Source: Anopheles merus (taxonomy: Eukaryota > Arthropoda > Insecta > Diptera > Culicidae). From it: DNA of 64,000 bases. Positions 13,886 to 27,266 of the stretch are shown here, in pieces. The DNA lies in NCBI RefSeq assembly GCF_017562075.2, contig NC_054085.1:682001-746000 (forward strand), in the 5' to 3' direction. The notes beneath the pieces are model-generated. The model worked only from the letters and a program-made list of their open reading frames with translations. It did no database searches and was not told the origin of the DNA. Made by a program: the position numbers and the translations under genes. Positions within the stretch are counted from its first letter, which is position 1. The number at the start of each line of letters is the position of its first letter.

Positions 13886-14032
13886 AGTGTAGTGTGTGTG
13901 TGTTAAAGTGAAGATTATTGATGAATTTTGGGACTGTTAGGAATTGGAATCAAAACGGATGTTTTTGATTCCAATTCCTAACAGTCCCAAAATTCATCAA
14001 TAATCTTCACTTTAACACACACACACTACACT
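13886..14032. repeat. Perfect 70-bp-arm inverted repeat (hairpin)
   Basis: Bases 13886-13955 and 13963-14032 are exact reverse complements as far as I can read, separated by only seven bases. The left arm begins AGTGTAGTGTGTGTG and ends GGAATCAAAA. A transcript across it would form an unbroken 70-bp duplex, a good Dicer substrate. No coding sequence or transposon end was recognised in it. It could equally be a snap-back assembly or amplification artefact, because a perfect hairpin with almost no loop is the signature of both. Confidence 0.9.
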
Positions 14033-14304
14033 TTTTTGTTTTTTTGTTTTTATTTATTTTATGATCCGGTCATTCAATTCTGAGGGTCTGTAAATATTAT
14101 GAATATTATGGAATTAAACACTATTTACTTAGGCTGTCCGGAGTTTAAAACAAAATCATGCTTTGAATTCCGGACACAGTAAAAATAGCATTGGCATTAA
14201 TAGTCACACTGTTATTTTCACGTTGATAATTACTTCTACATTACATTCCGATGTACTTCAATGCAACTCAACCAAATTAATATGAATTAGAGAAAATATT
14301 ATCA

Positions 14305-14492
14305 TCATTATATTGGTTGTCTTGTCACCCATTATACATTTTCCAGATTCGAGTTGAGATTTTACGCGTTCAAAACCTAGAGTTACCAAATCGAAAAGAG
14401 TTTACGGATTCGAATTGTATGTACGGTGTTGACAATCGTTTCACGTGTTCGAAAAATAGTGCTGAGCTAGCTTGAGAAACCCTGTAATAACA
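14305..14492. repeat. Half copy of a foldback MITE family
   Basis: This segment matches the central linker and right arm of the foldback element at 26950-27266. Shared blocks in order are caccc-attataca-ttttccag, gattttacg, aaaacctag, gaaaagagtttacggattcg, aattgtatgtacg, gacaatcgtttcacgtgttc, and the end cttgagaaaccctgta. The left arm is absent or unrecognisable, so it is a truncated copy. Confidence 0.75.
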
Positions 14493-17188
14493 TACGCGCT
14501 GATGCTTCCCAAGAACAATAAAAAAGTATTTTTACTCATTTCAAAAAGTAAAAATTAAAAGAAAACTATTTTTGATGCATGATTGTTTGTACTCAATTGT
14601 AAATGGCTGATGATTTGCTTCAACTGAACAGAATACAGCAGGATTGGCTAGAGCTTTCATTAAAACTTTATTTTCAAGTGTTTTACTGGTATGAAATAAA
14701 AAATAAAAAAAATCCGCCATGAGCGACTACCGCGTGCAATGAAACATATCTAAACAACATATAGCATATTTAAATACAGTTGTAGGGTCAAATGATGTTG
14801 ATGACCTGGCCAAACATCCAAACACGCTTCAAAACTATCCAAACGATCCATTCTGATTCATTACAACCCATAGAAGCTAAATAATAACTGTTCTTATATG
14901 GTTTTACAACCGCAGGTATTGTCTTGACCACTATGGTTTGACGCTCTGTGACTTGCTGATGTATCCATAACAGAATACTCAGTTAGTGACAGCTGGCTAA
15001 TTGAATAATCGTAAAGCTTGCTCTTTGACAGTCTAAAAATATCCATTTTTCAAAAATTACCTTTTTTTTGTTTTTTTATTTGTACTCACTAACATCGTTT
15101 TCACTAATCTAATTAATTTTTGTTTTTAATATTTTGCAGCATAATTTACAAAACTTGTTATGAATGGACGAACAAGGGTTTGTGAGCTAGATCATGATTG
15201 TGTAAATCATTACGTTGCGGCACAAAGTCATAAATCGGCCATTGTCAGGAATGCACAGCACTGAAAATGTTGCTGGTAAGTTTTCAACTAACAAAAACCA
15301 GCCGTAGTGGCCAGATTTTTTTTTCATATTTTTAACATATCAGTGGGTTGCAATCGTAGTAATTTTGACGCAACGTATCACATTGAAAAAAAAACATAAT
15401 AAAGAAAAAGTGGTTTTTATTTTCCTAAGCTGTTTATGGAAGCATAATAATTATAATCACTGAGAAGTGTTCAGTTTCACTATGTTTTGATAAAACTTTC
15501 ATTCCAATTATCATCTTGTGCTGCTGATACCAGCACAGCATCTTACTTCTCTGAGCAGTCAATTAATTCATAGACACAAACAAACAGGAACATCAACTCC
15601 ATGTGCGCTGTTCGCCAATGGCACTTAATGTTGAACATTCATTCAGGAAGGGAAAACATGAACAGGGATCCATGTGGGAAGGGATGTGGTTCATTATTGT
15701 CATCTTGTGACGTATTCTCATTGTAAATCTAATTAACATATTTCTCAAATGGATTAGTACAGTACAATAGTACAAACCAGTTTGGTTGAATTATGTAGTC
15801 TTCGTTTCATCATTTTTTGATTTCCTATTCGCAAGTAAAAGTGTGTTCCATGTTGACCAAATTGGTTAACCTAACGTCCGAGTAAGACTTTTTAATTTAT
15901 GTATAAATTTAATAAAAAATATAGCATGATATAAATGCTATATGAAGAAAAATAAATTATAAAGAAATTACAACGTTTCTTACAATAAAAAAGAAAGTTA
16001 AAAAAAAACTTTAAAGCATTATTTCTAGTTGAGCTTGCTTTACAAATCAATAAAATACCTTATAAAGAGTACTATATTGTCAGTAAATTTTCTAATTCTG
16101 AACTAGTTCTGAAATTGCTGCATGCAGGTGTTAATTTTGTTCACTGATTGATCAATTTTCTTAAAAGGTTTTCGTTGCAGTATGGACGTAATCGATTACG
16201 TAATTTATTTGGCTGGCTGAATGATGCTCCATTTTCTTACTAAAAAAAATCACGTTAATGTAAAGACATGGAAAAGCAATCATCTCCCAGTCCCTAGCTT
16301 GTAAACTTATCTGCACCGGGACACAAGTTCATGCGTGTGGACATAAAAATAAAACTTTCAACTGTACTATTAACCAAAGCTAGAAGGAAAGTATTACATC
16401 ATGAATATGCACTGAATTTATGAAAAAAAAACTGTTTATAGTTAGATGAGGATATGAGTGCGAAGACAATAGAATCCTTAATAAGCAATAGTGCCTAATG
16501 TTACTTATAATTAAATGTACGGAATAGGTTTTCGATGTGTACACAATTTTATGAAATTTAATTCACATAAAAATGTTTTGTGATTTGCTGTGATCATCAA
16601 TGACACTATTAGTTACGATAAGCTGCCATCGGTCCATTCTATTTCAATTACTTTTCTCTCCCTACTCTTTCTGATTCAGTTTTACATCCTTACAGGGCAG
16701 TATAAAATGAAAATAGCTTCTAACATAAAAAATAACAAAGACATAAAAAGTGGAAAACTATGGAACACGGTTTTGCTGTTTCCTGAGGCACATCTATCTC
16801 TGATCGGTAGAAAAGCTCGGTACAGCTGTGCTCTTTGCCAGCTAATGGATATTGAAAATTGTTGTTTTATTTATTGGGATCTTTTTTCGATACTTTATCA
16901 TTGTTTGTCGGTTCCAAGGCACTCCAACTTGATCTATCCACCTACGGTCATGGTAAATAGCAAGGCATTCGGTATTCTCTGAACATTGTTTTCAGTGCAA
17001 TTGTGTCCAACACTTATAGATCCATCCTGAAATGGCAGAGGACGAAACAGAGCCAAAAAGAAAAAAAACTCAAACATTCACTTGGAAAATTTGGGAAATA
17101 CTACTGTAGTCTGGATCAATGTGTGATATTTTAAACTACAATTCATTCCAAAAGTCCACTTCCACCGTTGTATGTGTGTGTATGTGTG
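14493..17188. other. Gene-free stretch
   Basis: The longest frame (16590-16982, + strand, 130 codons) has no domain that I recognise and a composition like its AT-rich surroundings. I do not call a gene. No RNA gene or element end was found. Confidence 0.4.
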
Positions 17189-17240
17189 AAAGAGAGCGAG
17201 AGAAAGAAAGATAGAGAGAGAGAAAAAGAGAGAGAGAGTG
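17189..17240. repeat. (AG)n-rich microsatellite
   Basis: An imperfect AG run with AAAG and GCGAG interruptions. The hydrophobic Leu/Phe/Ser frame across it on the - strand is an artefact of the CT-rich complement. Confidence 0.8.
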
Positions 17241-20200
17241 AGAAATAATACTAGGACAAGCAACCCAGCCAATTGTACCCAGCTGGGCAACGCAAAAGAC
17301 AATCACAGTAGAATAGTATATAACGAAATGAAGCTACGCCGTGTGTGAGTGCCGACGAAATAGGATAAATTCTTCGTTATTTTCACTGTCCATCACAGTT
17401 TTTCCTTCCGGTCAACCAGTTGTACCACTTGATCCTTGAGAGACATTTGTGAGGTTAGCTTTCTAAAGCGAGGGAAAACTATCCATACGACAATTCCAAC
17501 TCGCCAGTATAGCCAACCCTCTTGCCATATCCAATGTTTGGCTATAGTGAGGGAAATGGGTAAAATTGGACACATAAGAAAAAGGAAGAAAAAATGCTCG
17601 ACTATCAACGTCCTGGCAAAAAAGGGGGTTCCTGAAGAAAGTCAATTCAAAACTGTCACCGAACCGGAAAAGTGAATTATATTGAAAGATTTCCATTTTC
17701 ATCTGAACTTTTCGGTGCCGTTTTCGACCAGACTCATCCGTAACCTATCCTTCCTAGCATGAATTTAGCGAAAGTATCCTCGACATTGGCAGTCGTTCTA
17801 GTCGGCTACAACGACCAATGAATCAATCCCCGGTCATCACCATCATCACTATCATCATCAACGATGGAGAAGTAAGTTAGTATTGGTCCTCCATAAAACG
17901 ATAATAGCATCAGAAACCTTTCCATGTGGCTGCCTTAGGGCTTGATGCCTTGACGCGTTTATGTACCGATTTCAATTAGTGACATATAGCCGGACATAAT
18001 ACTGCAGAGCCTTTTCTCCGTGGTTCAAGGCTCACCCACTCTTTTTAAATAGTTGAGTTTCGGAAAGAGCTCTATTAATTCATTCATTAGTTTTAATGGC
18101 GACGCGGGCCTTTACACGTAGTTTACTAATGAAATTTAAATGTAAAATGACTACATACGATGACTACATGAGCAACATCAATGTGCTACATGTAAACAAA
18201 TAGTAAATTCAATTCATGTACTGAAAATGTAATATAATTTTCATGAATATTTTGATGTATTCTTTTGAAAACTTTTGAATATTTTGCTATTACTATTGTT
18301 ATTCATACATATATGTACGACATTTATGCTACTTTATGCGCAATATAACTAAGTGAAAAAGACTAGCCTAGAAAGATAATTAGCTTGTTAATTTTGCGCC
18401 GCGTCCATGCGTTAATCACATTCTCGGATAAGATTAACACTTCGTTAAAGACACGCATGAAATACATCAACAAAGTTATGGTAATGCAGTTTATTTAATG
18501 TAGTCCTTTGATTTGGCAAGTAATAGAGTATGTGTGTATGAGTGTCAGCAGTATGAAATAACAGCCAATTAGAGCGTATTGTGAGCATAGGATCTCAGTA
18601 AATACTCCCAGTGGATATAGCTTCTACCTTCAACTCACTACGCTCGCACGTAGCAGTCGTCAGAAGTGGAGGTGCCATCGTGCCACCCCGTTTCATGCTA
18701 GGAGGTTCCATCAGGAATATAATTATATAATAATAACAATAATAAGAACAAGAATAATACTAATCTTCACATCGAAAAGAAAAGAGAACGTAATTGAAAT
18801 TACATTTCGCCAACGCAAACCGCTTCACTCCAGCGTTGCTGCTAATGTTACTAATTTCCGACGAATAATGATCCTTGTTGCATGCGGTCTACTGTCAAAA
18901 GGCTGAAAGGCAATGTGTTACACCCACGAACAAACAACCACACCACATCGAAGAAGAAAGTGCTGCAGCTTCGGATTCCAAACAGTCATTTCGCAATCAT
19001 ACAAGAAGTCAGCCAATTTTGCGTTGCCTTTGAATTGCCGCGATGTTTATGTCGGGTTTTTTTATAAGTAGCAGAACCGAGGTTTTACCGAGTTTCTGAA
19101 ATGTTGAGATGAAATTTACCATCTTTCGGACTTGCTAATCCTTCTTCTGTTGCGATTTTTTTAGTTGTTTTGGGTAGCAAAAACCGAAAAAACGCTGTGT
19201 TGGTTAACGCAGCCTGCCCAAAAATCCATCATTTTTCTTGAATAATGAAATTAATTTAATAAATCTGTAATGTAAACATCATCGTAATAATGTTTCCTCT
19301 CTGCACACTCTTCGTAATTAAGTAGCCGGGTAAGACTCTAGCTTTTCATTTCGCCTTCACATACCGAGGGGACGCCATTTTACTCACCATAAGTAACTGG
19401 GAGATGAGTATAATTAAATGAAAACCTAATTAAATAATTTGCTGGTTAAAAAAACGAGCTACGGTTCCAAAAGAGTTGAAAATGGTTGAATTTATTTTAA
19501 GTAGCGCTGAAGAAACCATTCGAGTTAGTTTCTTTCTTCGTTTGTTAATGATATGCGATTCTTTTGAAATCTTCTCTCGCATGAAATTGTTGTCAGTTTT
19601 TTTTATTCCATAAATAACAAATATTGGTTGGATGGTAAAAATGTGAAAATTTAAAAAGCGGGTAATTACGAATGATAGAGAATTCATATGTAATACCGAA
19701 CATGTTTGTCATATATTAAGCATTCGTCTTGACTAGCCACTTAGTCAACGTTTTAATTTAATTTAATTTGGAGCAGTACGGTTTTTTATCATCCGCATTG
19801 CTTGTAATCATTTATTTTTTATATTAAAACAAAATAATTTTTTTGATCAATTTGAAATTTATACTTCGTAATAACAATTCGGCGGAAAATTGTCGTGTAT
19901 GGCGGTGTCTGGGTCGGATAAACAATTGATTATTTGTTTATTTGTTTGAATATTTCTTGATCAACCATAGATTATCTTATTGAAATTTTAATATTTATTA
20001 TATTTTATGCCGCTGCATTCGTAAATAAAAACGAATGCAAATAATTAATAAAAACTATAGAACTAGATAAATCACATAAAATTTAATCGTTACAAAAGTA
20101 TGTGCAACGAGCAATCAAAGTCAAACCATTTAGCGGTCATATTTGAACTGATTCCCTTAGCTCTGATAAGTTCGTGTTCTCCAAGACGTGTGTTTCTTAC

Positions 20201-20505
20201 AGCAAATAATAGAAACGTTTGCTCTTGTAAAGCTCTTCTTGGGACGGAACTATTTATTTATTCAAGAATTCTTGATCGAACGATAGTTCTCTGAAATATG
20301 CTGGGAACGAATAATGCCTGAGCATTTATTCTCACAACTTTAATATAAATCCAACAAAAACACTAAAGAATTCTTTTTGAAACGAATTAAAAAACCAAAA
20401 GTTATGAGCTAGATGCAGCATTCCACACAAACTGAAATAAAAACACTGAGCGAGATAAATGTCAAACCAAGACATATTTTATTCACTCTCATTTATAAGT
20501 TCTTT
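17241..20505. other. Gene-free stretch
   Basis: Several overlapping short frames lie around 17393-17702 on both strands, and none shows a known motif. No repeat ends or RNA genes were recognised. Composition becomes slightly less AT-rich near 17700-18000 and 18600-18700. Confidence 0.4.
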
Positions 20506-20517
20506 AATGATGTGTCG

Positions 20518-20700
20518 GGGGGCGGTCTCGTGGTACAGTCGTCAACTCGAATGACTCAATATCATGCCCATCATGGGTTCAAGCCCAGAATAGACCGTCC
20601 CCCTGTAGCAAGGATTTTACTATCCGGCTACGTGGTAATGAATTAAGTCGAAAGGCTGTATAGACCGACATGTCCGCGTTACGCCAAATAGAAGAAGAAG
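20518..20700 (+). mobile_element. tRNA-derived SINE with target-site duplication
   Basis: A full-length copy. It runs ggggcggtctcgtggtacag (box A-like), tcgtcaactcgaatgactca, catgcccatcatgggttcaa (box B-like), gaccgtccccctgtagcaag, cggctacgtggtaatgaatt, gaccgacatgtccgcgttac, and a gaagaagaag tail. It is flanked by AATGATGTGTCG (20506-20517) and AATGATGTATCG (20701-20712), a 12-bp duplication with one difference, as expected for LINE-mediated insertion. Confidence 0.88.
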
Positions 20701-21016
20701 AATGATGTATCGAATGTATTATGCATTATGTTTGAGGTCACCTTCTGCCTTTGAAAGATTCTACCGAGATTTTAAAGTCAAACAATGTGTAAACCTCATA
20801 AAACGATCTGCTCATGGATGTTAAGGATCACCTGATCCGTAATTGGTGCGACGATGGGGGATCGCGAGCAGTGGACGTGGGCGTAGTGGTACCGAAATAG
20901 ATAAACTAGATACATCGGTAACTAGTATAAACTATGCGTCAGTAACAAGGTTTATAAACTACTACTGGTTGGTCCGTCCAGTGTACTTTGACAAATCTTC
21001 ATTTGACAGTTAAGGA

Positions 21017-21302
21017 GTCCGAAGCAAGGTGTAAGGATATTAGGAGGTGAAGTGCTTCAGAATAAATTGACATTTCGCGACTTGACATCTAGGTGTATGG
21101 ATATTAGGAGGTGAAGTGCTTCAGAGTAAATTAACATTTCACGACTTGACATAACAATACTGGGTGCTCCGGTATTAAAATCGGGAAGGGATGGAGGGGG
21201 GTATAGAAAATTGTATGTGATTTGAAATAACAATTCTCAATGATGGCGCCCGGCAAACGTGCTAATAATTCACCTCCTCAATAAACACACCTTGGTCCGA
21301 AG
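21017..21302. mobile_element. hAT-type MITE with 8-bp target duplication
   Basis: The body is 21025-21294, flanked by identical octamers GTCCGAAG at 21017-21024 and 21295-21302. The left end reads CAAGGTGTAAGG and the right end ACACACCTTG, with the inner part of the repeat (taggaggtga and tcacctcct) also inverted. Eight-base target duplications and a CA-rich terminus fit the hAT superfamily. There is no transposase frame, so the element is non-autonomous. The left terminal region is present twice in tandem (period 64 bp, from 21027 and 21091). Confidence 0.88.
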
Positions 21303-21457
21303 TTACTTAGCTAATCATATAAAGTCCTTAGCAACCATAACTCCCTATCTGCCTAGAAATCTCAATCCAAAATACCCACCTGTAGTCTATCTGGCCAGAA
21401 CAGAAGGAAAATTAAATCATGCATGAGTCAACCTGATCAATCATGCGATGAATCGGC

Positions 21458-21826
21458 ATGTCCCCCGAGATACGACTGTATTTGGGACCAAAAAAATGTC
21501 CGAAAGCAAGGCTTAAGTCGAAAAAGTCGTATGTCGAATATCTATGAATATAAAGTTTATAACCGAAGTTGAAGAGTTGGAATCTATGATTTCGTGTATT
21601 TTATTTAAAATAATGTTCGATAATGTAATAATTATATTTTAAAAGCCGTACACAATATAGATATTCTAGATAGGGTAGTTGTGGAATCTTTGGAAATGTG
21701 TGTATAACGGATATCAGCCCAGAAATTCAAAAAAAATACATCAATTTCTTGTCAATGACAACTTTTAACTGTCAAAAGCAAAATCGTCGTAACTCGAAGG
21801 GGTTGTAACTCGGGGGACGTCTGTAT
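21458..21826. mobile_element. MITE with GTCCCCCGAG terminal repeats
   Basis: The left end contains tgtcccccgagatacgac and the right end gtaactcgggggacgtctgta, which are inverted with a few differences. TA follows the right end, suggesting a Tc1/mariner-type target. Internal blocks (aaagcaagg...taagtcgaa, acggatatcagc, aactgtcaaa, aaatcgtcgtaactcg) recur at 43100-43322. There is no open frame for a transposase. Confidence 0.7.
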
Positions 21827-24800
21827 ACTAGGCTGAAAATCTGAGCACATCATTATTCAATTCTTGCAAGATGATTTTCAACACCGTTCATTACTTGTAA
21901 CAGCTAGGCTATAAAAAAACACAATGGTGAATAATGCCGTTCGCATTGGAAACTGCCCCGGAAAGCGGTGTGATAGGCTGTCTAATTTTATTGATCATTT
22001 GAATAGAAAAATAGATAATGATTTTGATGATTCTTTTCACGTATTTTCACATTTTTTTTATTTTCACGACTCTATACTAATGTCAAAATCAGACAGTCAG
22101 TTTTTATGTCTACATAAGTAAAATCTCCCAATGATAGTTTCTTTGATCTTTTAATATGTGCATGTGATTTTTTTTTCTAGTAATGGTGGTTCAAATAAAT
22201 ACAATCCAACATATTTACTTTGAACACAAATTTTAAAAAAATACTCGCTTATAGAAACATACAAATAATGTCTTTTGTCCGACATATAATGAATTAACTT
22301 TAGTGTTGAAAAAACGATAAAGATTCCCGAGTTCCAAATTTCGCCGACATTCAACGCAATTGCTGTGAATGTGTATTTTTGCAAATGCAGAAACCATTCT
22401 CATTCTACTCCACACGGTCAATAATCCAAAGCAGCAGAACAAAACCAAACGATCAGGCAAAGTGCTTCCTAATGATGTCTGAAGCAAGAAGAATGGATGT
22501 CTGTAATTTTAGTGAATGAATGCAATTAAAAGCTTTTCTACTTTTGCTGTCAACTCACACTCTTGCCCCTCACAGCACGAGTGGGGCCATAGTCGGTTGC
22601 TCGGTCACTGCGTATTTATGAACTTGAGTTTATTTCGACTCCATGTTCTACCACATTGTACTGTTTAAACTGCACATGAGGAATCAAATGGCATGAGAAT
22701 GGACAATATTTGGCTATAAGCTGAATACCTACCCTTATACTTATACTTATGCTTGGGATAAATAATGTTGAATTATTCGGTTGAAATAATTCGACCGAAT
22801 AAAAAATCTATTTTTCAGTAAATTTTACGTAACAATTTTTATACCATATCCTAAATTACAATTTTTTTTTCATCTGATTCAAAGCCATAGTGCAACAATG
22901 TGCAGTAAAAGGAAATCCTTTAAATCGTTTCGTTTCTATTCGGTGCAGTGAGGTTAACTTTTATCCGACAATGCTGTAGAGTGCTTCCGTTTGCATAGCC
23001 AGCTTCTGTTGAGAGATACATACCCAGCTCTTCTCCTTTCAGTGACTGTTTTACAGTATTGAAATGGGCATAAAATGACATCCACCGTTCGCTCTACGTA
23101 CTGGCCCTCCTTTACTGGCCAGCATTCTTATCATCGACCTCGGATCACATTTGAGGAAGCATTCTATTAGATACTCATGTTATGTCCACATTGCACACGC
23201 TAAAGCACCGACTAACAGAACGTCTGGTTACGGGATTCAGGCGCAGAAGGGAACAAGTCATCGTCGCCATCACCATCTCTTCGTCAGCATTATTATATAA
23301 TAACGTAAGGCTTACCTTCAAATTTCAAGACAGTTCCCCATATAATGGAATTTCAATTTGATATTGTAATTATACGGTTCATTTGCGACGATAAAAATAG
23401 CCACACAAAATATACTCTCAGCTTTTGATTGGTTTATACTTCGCCCCTGTAGGATCTTCCTACAGTTGCGACAACCCCATTTAAAGCAGCTGGTGTTTGG
23501 TGCTCCTTCGCCCTATCTTCGAGCATCCGTACGCTCCTGGCTCTAACAGTTGGGATTTTTCCTTTCCCATGTTTAACACAGACAATGGTGAATGAACCTC
23601 AGCAGAAACAAGCTGTAAGAAAGTCTATTAAGTTTGTACCCATTTATCAAGCACCAAAGATCACATTGGAATAAATTGAAAACTATGGCACGTGGCGTAC
23701 GAACTGTGAGGAAAATTCGGCAAATATGATGGGTCTTTTGACGTTAGACTAAACAATTTCACTTGTTATTATTTTCTTGGTCGGGTTAAGATTTGTGTGT
23801 TAGGATTTGGGAAAGCAAAATGGTTTAAATGTTATATAAAATCTATAATTCTTCAACTGAATTATACTTCATCTACGCGGTTTTAAATTGTCATAATATT
23901 TTAATAGAAGTTTTATTGAGATTCATACTAAAGGCATGCCGATAAATATCTTGAAATACAGAATTGACTGTCTGTTCATGAAATGTATTGATAGGTAGGA
24001 TATATTGTATTAATTTATCCTGTGAACTAGTACAGAACAAGAAAATTCCCTTATTTAATCATACAATAGTCTGCCCTGTTGTTGGACTGATTTGATTGGC
24101 TTTACATTAGTGAGAGTACAAGACAACCATAATAAATAGTCATGCCTTATCAGTCTCTCTAATCCCGTTTCTTACAGACGCTCTCTGATTTTATTTACGT
24201 TCTTTTAACTTCTTCTACGAACATTTGCTTATTTACGAAAGTCGAAGAAAAACTTATTGTGTTCCGTTTGCCTAGACACAGTTTTATTTCGGTTAAAGTT
24301 TTTTTTTGTTTTTTTTTTTACCGCTTTACCTTATCCTGCACTGCCAATGTATAGGCTTAAATGAAACAACTACTAGTCGAATCAAATTAGGAAATCATTA
24401 GTCTTATAGCTAATACGTGTATGCTACTATTTATCAATATTTATTCGTGGTTCATCTGAGCGGAAACTATACAAGTTATGTATTATGAGTTATGAGCTGA
24501 ATTTTGAAGTCCCTGCATTTTTTACAACTACTTTTCATGAATTGGCGCGCAAAACTAATTGACGACTGTAATGCGCATATAACCGTTTTAGTTATTATCA
24601 AACGTTTGTTAAATTGGTTTAATCTTTCATCAAATTAAAGGGCGTATTTATAAATTTTATTTGATTTCAGTGAATATGTTAAACTTCAACCCAAAATGTA
24701 TTCGGTTCTCTGGAAAAACGCTCTCTGGGCGAAAAGTAGCAACAGTTTTGATTCATCCTACTTCCTTATCGAGCTCGTCCCGAGCAAGGTGGCAAAAGAA

Positions 24801-25423
24801 GCGACGAAAACTGTAGGTTTTATGTTTCTACTTCCAGACAGCCGTCCCTCCATCGGTCATACATCTTTCGAATTATTCTAGCGGCGGTTTCGTGCTGGAC
24901 CGCAGACTAAAGCAGCCTTCTTTCCTACCACGCACACGCCTTGCATCTATGCGTGTGTATGTGTGTGTTTGAGAGAGTGTGCGCGCGTAATTTCAGACCC
25001 GGTCAAACAGAAGGAGGACGCAGTTGCGATGGAGTTGGAGTACCGTAATCAAGAAAATTTTCTTAATTAATTTCTTACATACTCCTTTCTCCGGTACGCT
25101 TCCTTTGCCACTGTTCTTTGCGGTGCCTTCGTGTGGACTGCTGGAAAAATCCCGTCCTTTCCCACCTCACACGTACATAAAGCGTCTATACGCACCCTCA
25201 TCCACCCGCATACCCATTGCTACCGACAAGCCCCAGAAATCTAACTTAATTTATGTGCATACTTTGTTTTGGCGTCCTGACAGTTTTGCCTTCACTTTCC
25301 TCCTCCAGCTTCAATCAATCTCTCTTGTTCTCTCTTTTACTGTCGTCCACACTGTTTTCCTGGTCCTTGTTGGTTGATGTGTTGGTCCATCCGATGTTGG
25401 TTCTAGTTTGACCGAAGAACAAC
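21827..25423. other. Gene-free stretch, less AT-rich near its end
   Basis: No gene was recognised. Two intervals are noticeably richer in G and C than the surroundings: about 22900-23280 and about 24880-25380. The second ends in a 117-codon frame (25024-25377) without recognisable domains. Either interval could be an untranslated first exon or promoter of a gene whose coding part lies elsewhere, such as LMO, but this is only a compositional hint. A small palindrome (ttattcggt...accgaataa) lies near 22773. Confidence 0.35.
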
Positions 25424-26949
25424 GAACAACGTCTTGCACGCACACTGCGTCATCTAGGTTCCAAAAATGGCAAATCTATTGGTACCCTACCGAACGTGAC
25501 ACGCTCGTGTTATCAAGAAGTGAGAAAAAGCAATTTCACTTCACAGTTTTAGTCAGCTCCAAAAGCAGTTTCTAAGGAGTTGAATACAGTTTGAAGTGTG
25601 CTGTCACTCATTCGGTTTCTCATTTAGAGAATGAAAAAGGATTAAAAAATCCTTGTTTCTTTTTTTCCCATACTTTTGCATTCGCCTTTGCTAATACAGT
25701 TTCAAAATTGTCATCAATAATAAAGATGAAATTCATAGCAAAACAAATTAAAAAAAAAAACAGATATAGAAAAGGAATTCAATTGTATGGTTACTACTGA
25801 TAAACATAGCAAATAAAATAAAAATAATGTAAGAAATCCTCACAAATACAAAAATATAATAGATCCTATGCAGCTCTATGCATTTGTATTGTCAAGTAAC
25901 TTGTTCAGTCTGCAACGCTTCATTTATGGTAACAGTTATGTATGTCGTTTTTGAGCCAATTAGGTTAAGATTGCTTTGGTTAATTGATCTGTAGATTTAC
26001 TCAATCAAAAATGAACATTTAGTATGTGAATTTAATTAACAACACATAACATAGAAGCAAAAATGGTAGATTAGAGCAGGGTTTAAAATAATGTATGCTG
26101 TTCCACCCGTGTCTTCAAGCTTAATTTTTTCCAAAAAAAAAATTGTTTGTTTAAAAAAAAAATGGCATTTTTGTCCATCCGATCATAAATGTACCAATTG
26201 TTTGACTTCAAATTATAGAGTTTTTGACCATTTTGAACTGAATATGACAGACCAACTATGATAATTTTTTAGTTGAAACACTTTTTCGGTGCTCAGAAAG
26301 ATTAACTATCCAATCCCAGCGTCAACATTTTAACCCTGGCTTGAGATCTGCCCACAATATTTGGAAAACACTGTGAAAAAGTTGAGATTATCATCAATTT
26401 AGTTAGCCATTGCTTCTTATATTATATTTGTATATTTGTATATTTATTAAATGATCGACGGACCTCATAAGCCCTCTCGATATATGTAAGGGTACAATAG
26501 GAATATAACATAAATAGTCACACGCTTTATTATACATTTAATGCAGCTGTTCCTTCATTTGAATGAACCATTGAATATTGAGGTTAAGGTGTTTACTGAC
26601 CCTCTTTGATGTTACTTTGCCACAATACATAGTCTGACACGTATTTTTTCGTCGTTGCATTCAATCAATACACGATTGAACTGTAATCTACCATAATGTT
26701 TCTTTGATTGTTTGCCGGCCAATCTTTCCCCTTTCACTGCTAAAAACATATCGTTATTTTTGCATCCACACGATACGAGCGTTATCCTAAACAAAACGTA
26801 AAAATTTTACAAAATTATTCGTATTTTCAGTTTGATACCAAGAGATACCACCGAAACTATGTTCTTTCACAGGTAGTAAACCCAAAATTGAGTAAAAGTA
26901 CAAAATGCAAATGCAATAAAAGTACAAATCGTGCCACCCAGTAACGTGG

Positions 26950-27266
26950 GTAACACTATTTTTCGAACAGGTTCAACGATTGTCAACATCGTACGTACAA
27001 TTCAAATCCGTAAACTCTTTTCGATTTGGTAACACTAGGTTTTGAACGCGTAAAATCCCAACTTGAATCTGCAAAATGTATAATGGGTGGCAAGACAGCC
27101 AACATACATTTTCCAGATTTTAGTTGGGATTTTACGGGTCCAAAACCTAGTTTTACAAAATTGAAAAGAGTTTACGGATTCGAATTGTATGTACGTTGTT
27201 GACAATCGTTTCACGTGTTCGAAAAATAATGTTACGATGATGAGCTGGCTTGAGAAACCCTGTATC
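26950..27266. mobile_element. Foldback MITE, copy in duplication unit 1
   Basis: Two arms of about 130 bases face each other across a short linker (aaaatgtataatgggtggca). The left arm reads aacactatttttcgaac...gattgtcaac...aaactcttttcg and the right arm has gaaaagagtttacgg...gacaatcgtttcacg...gttcgaaaaataatg. The right end is gagaaaccctgta, resembling the TA-flanked CAGGGTTT termini of other elements in this window. There is no transposase. Confidence 0.8.

Noticed and set aside
16590..16982. 130-codon + strand open frame
   Set aside because: Same reasons: hydrophobic patches only, with no family I recognise.
20820..20990. GC-richer block (gatgggggatcgcgagcagt) that could be a retrotransposon coding fragment
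   Set aside because: An open frame of about 40 codons exists but shows no reverse transcriptase or gag motif that I can identify.
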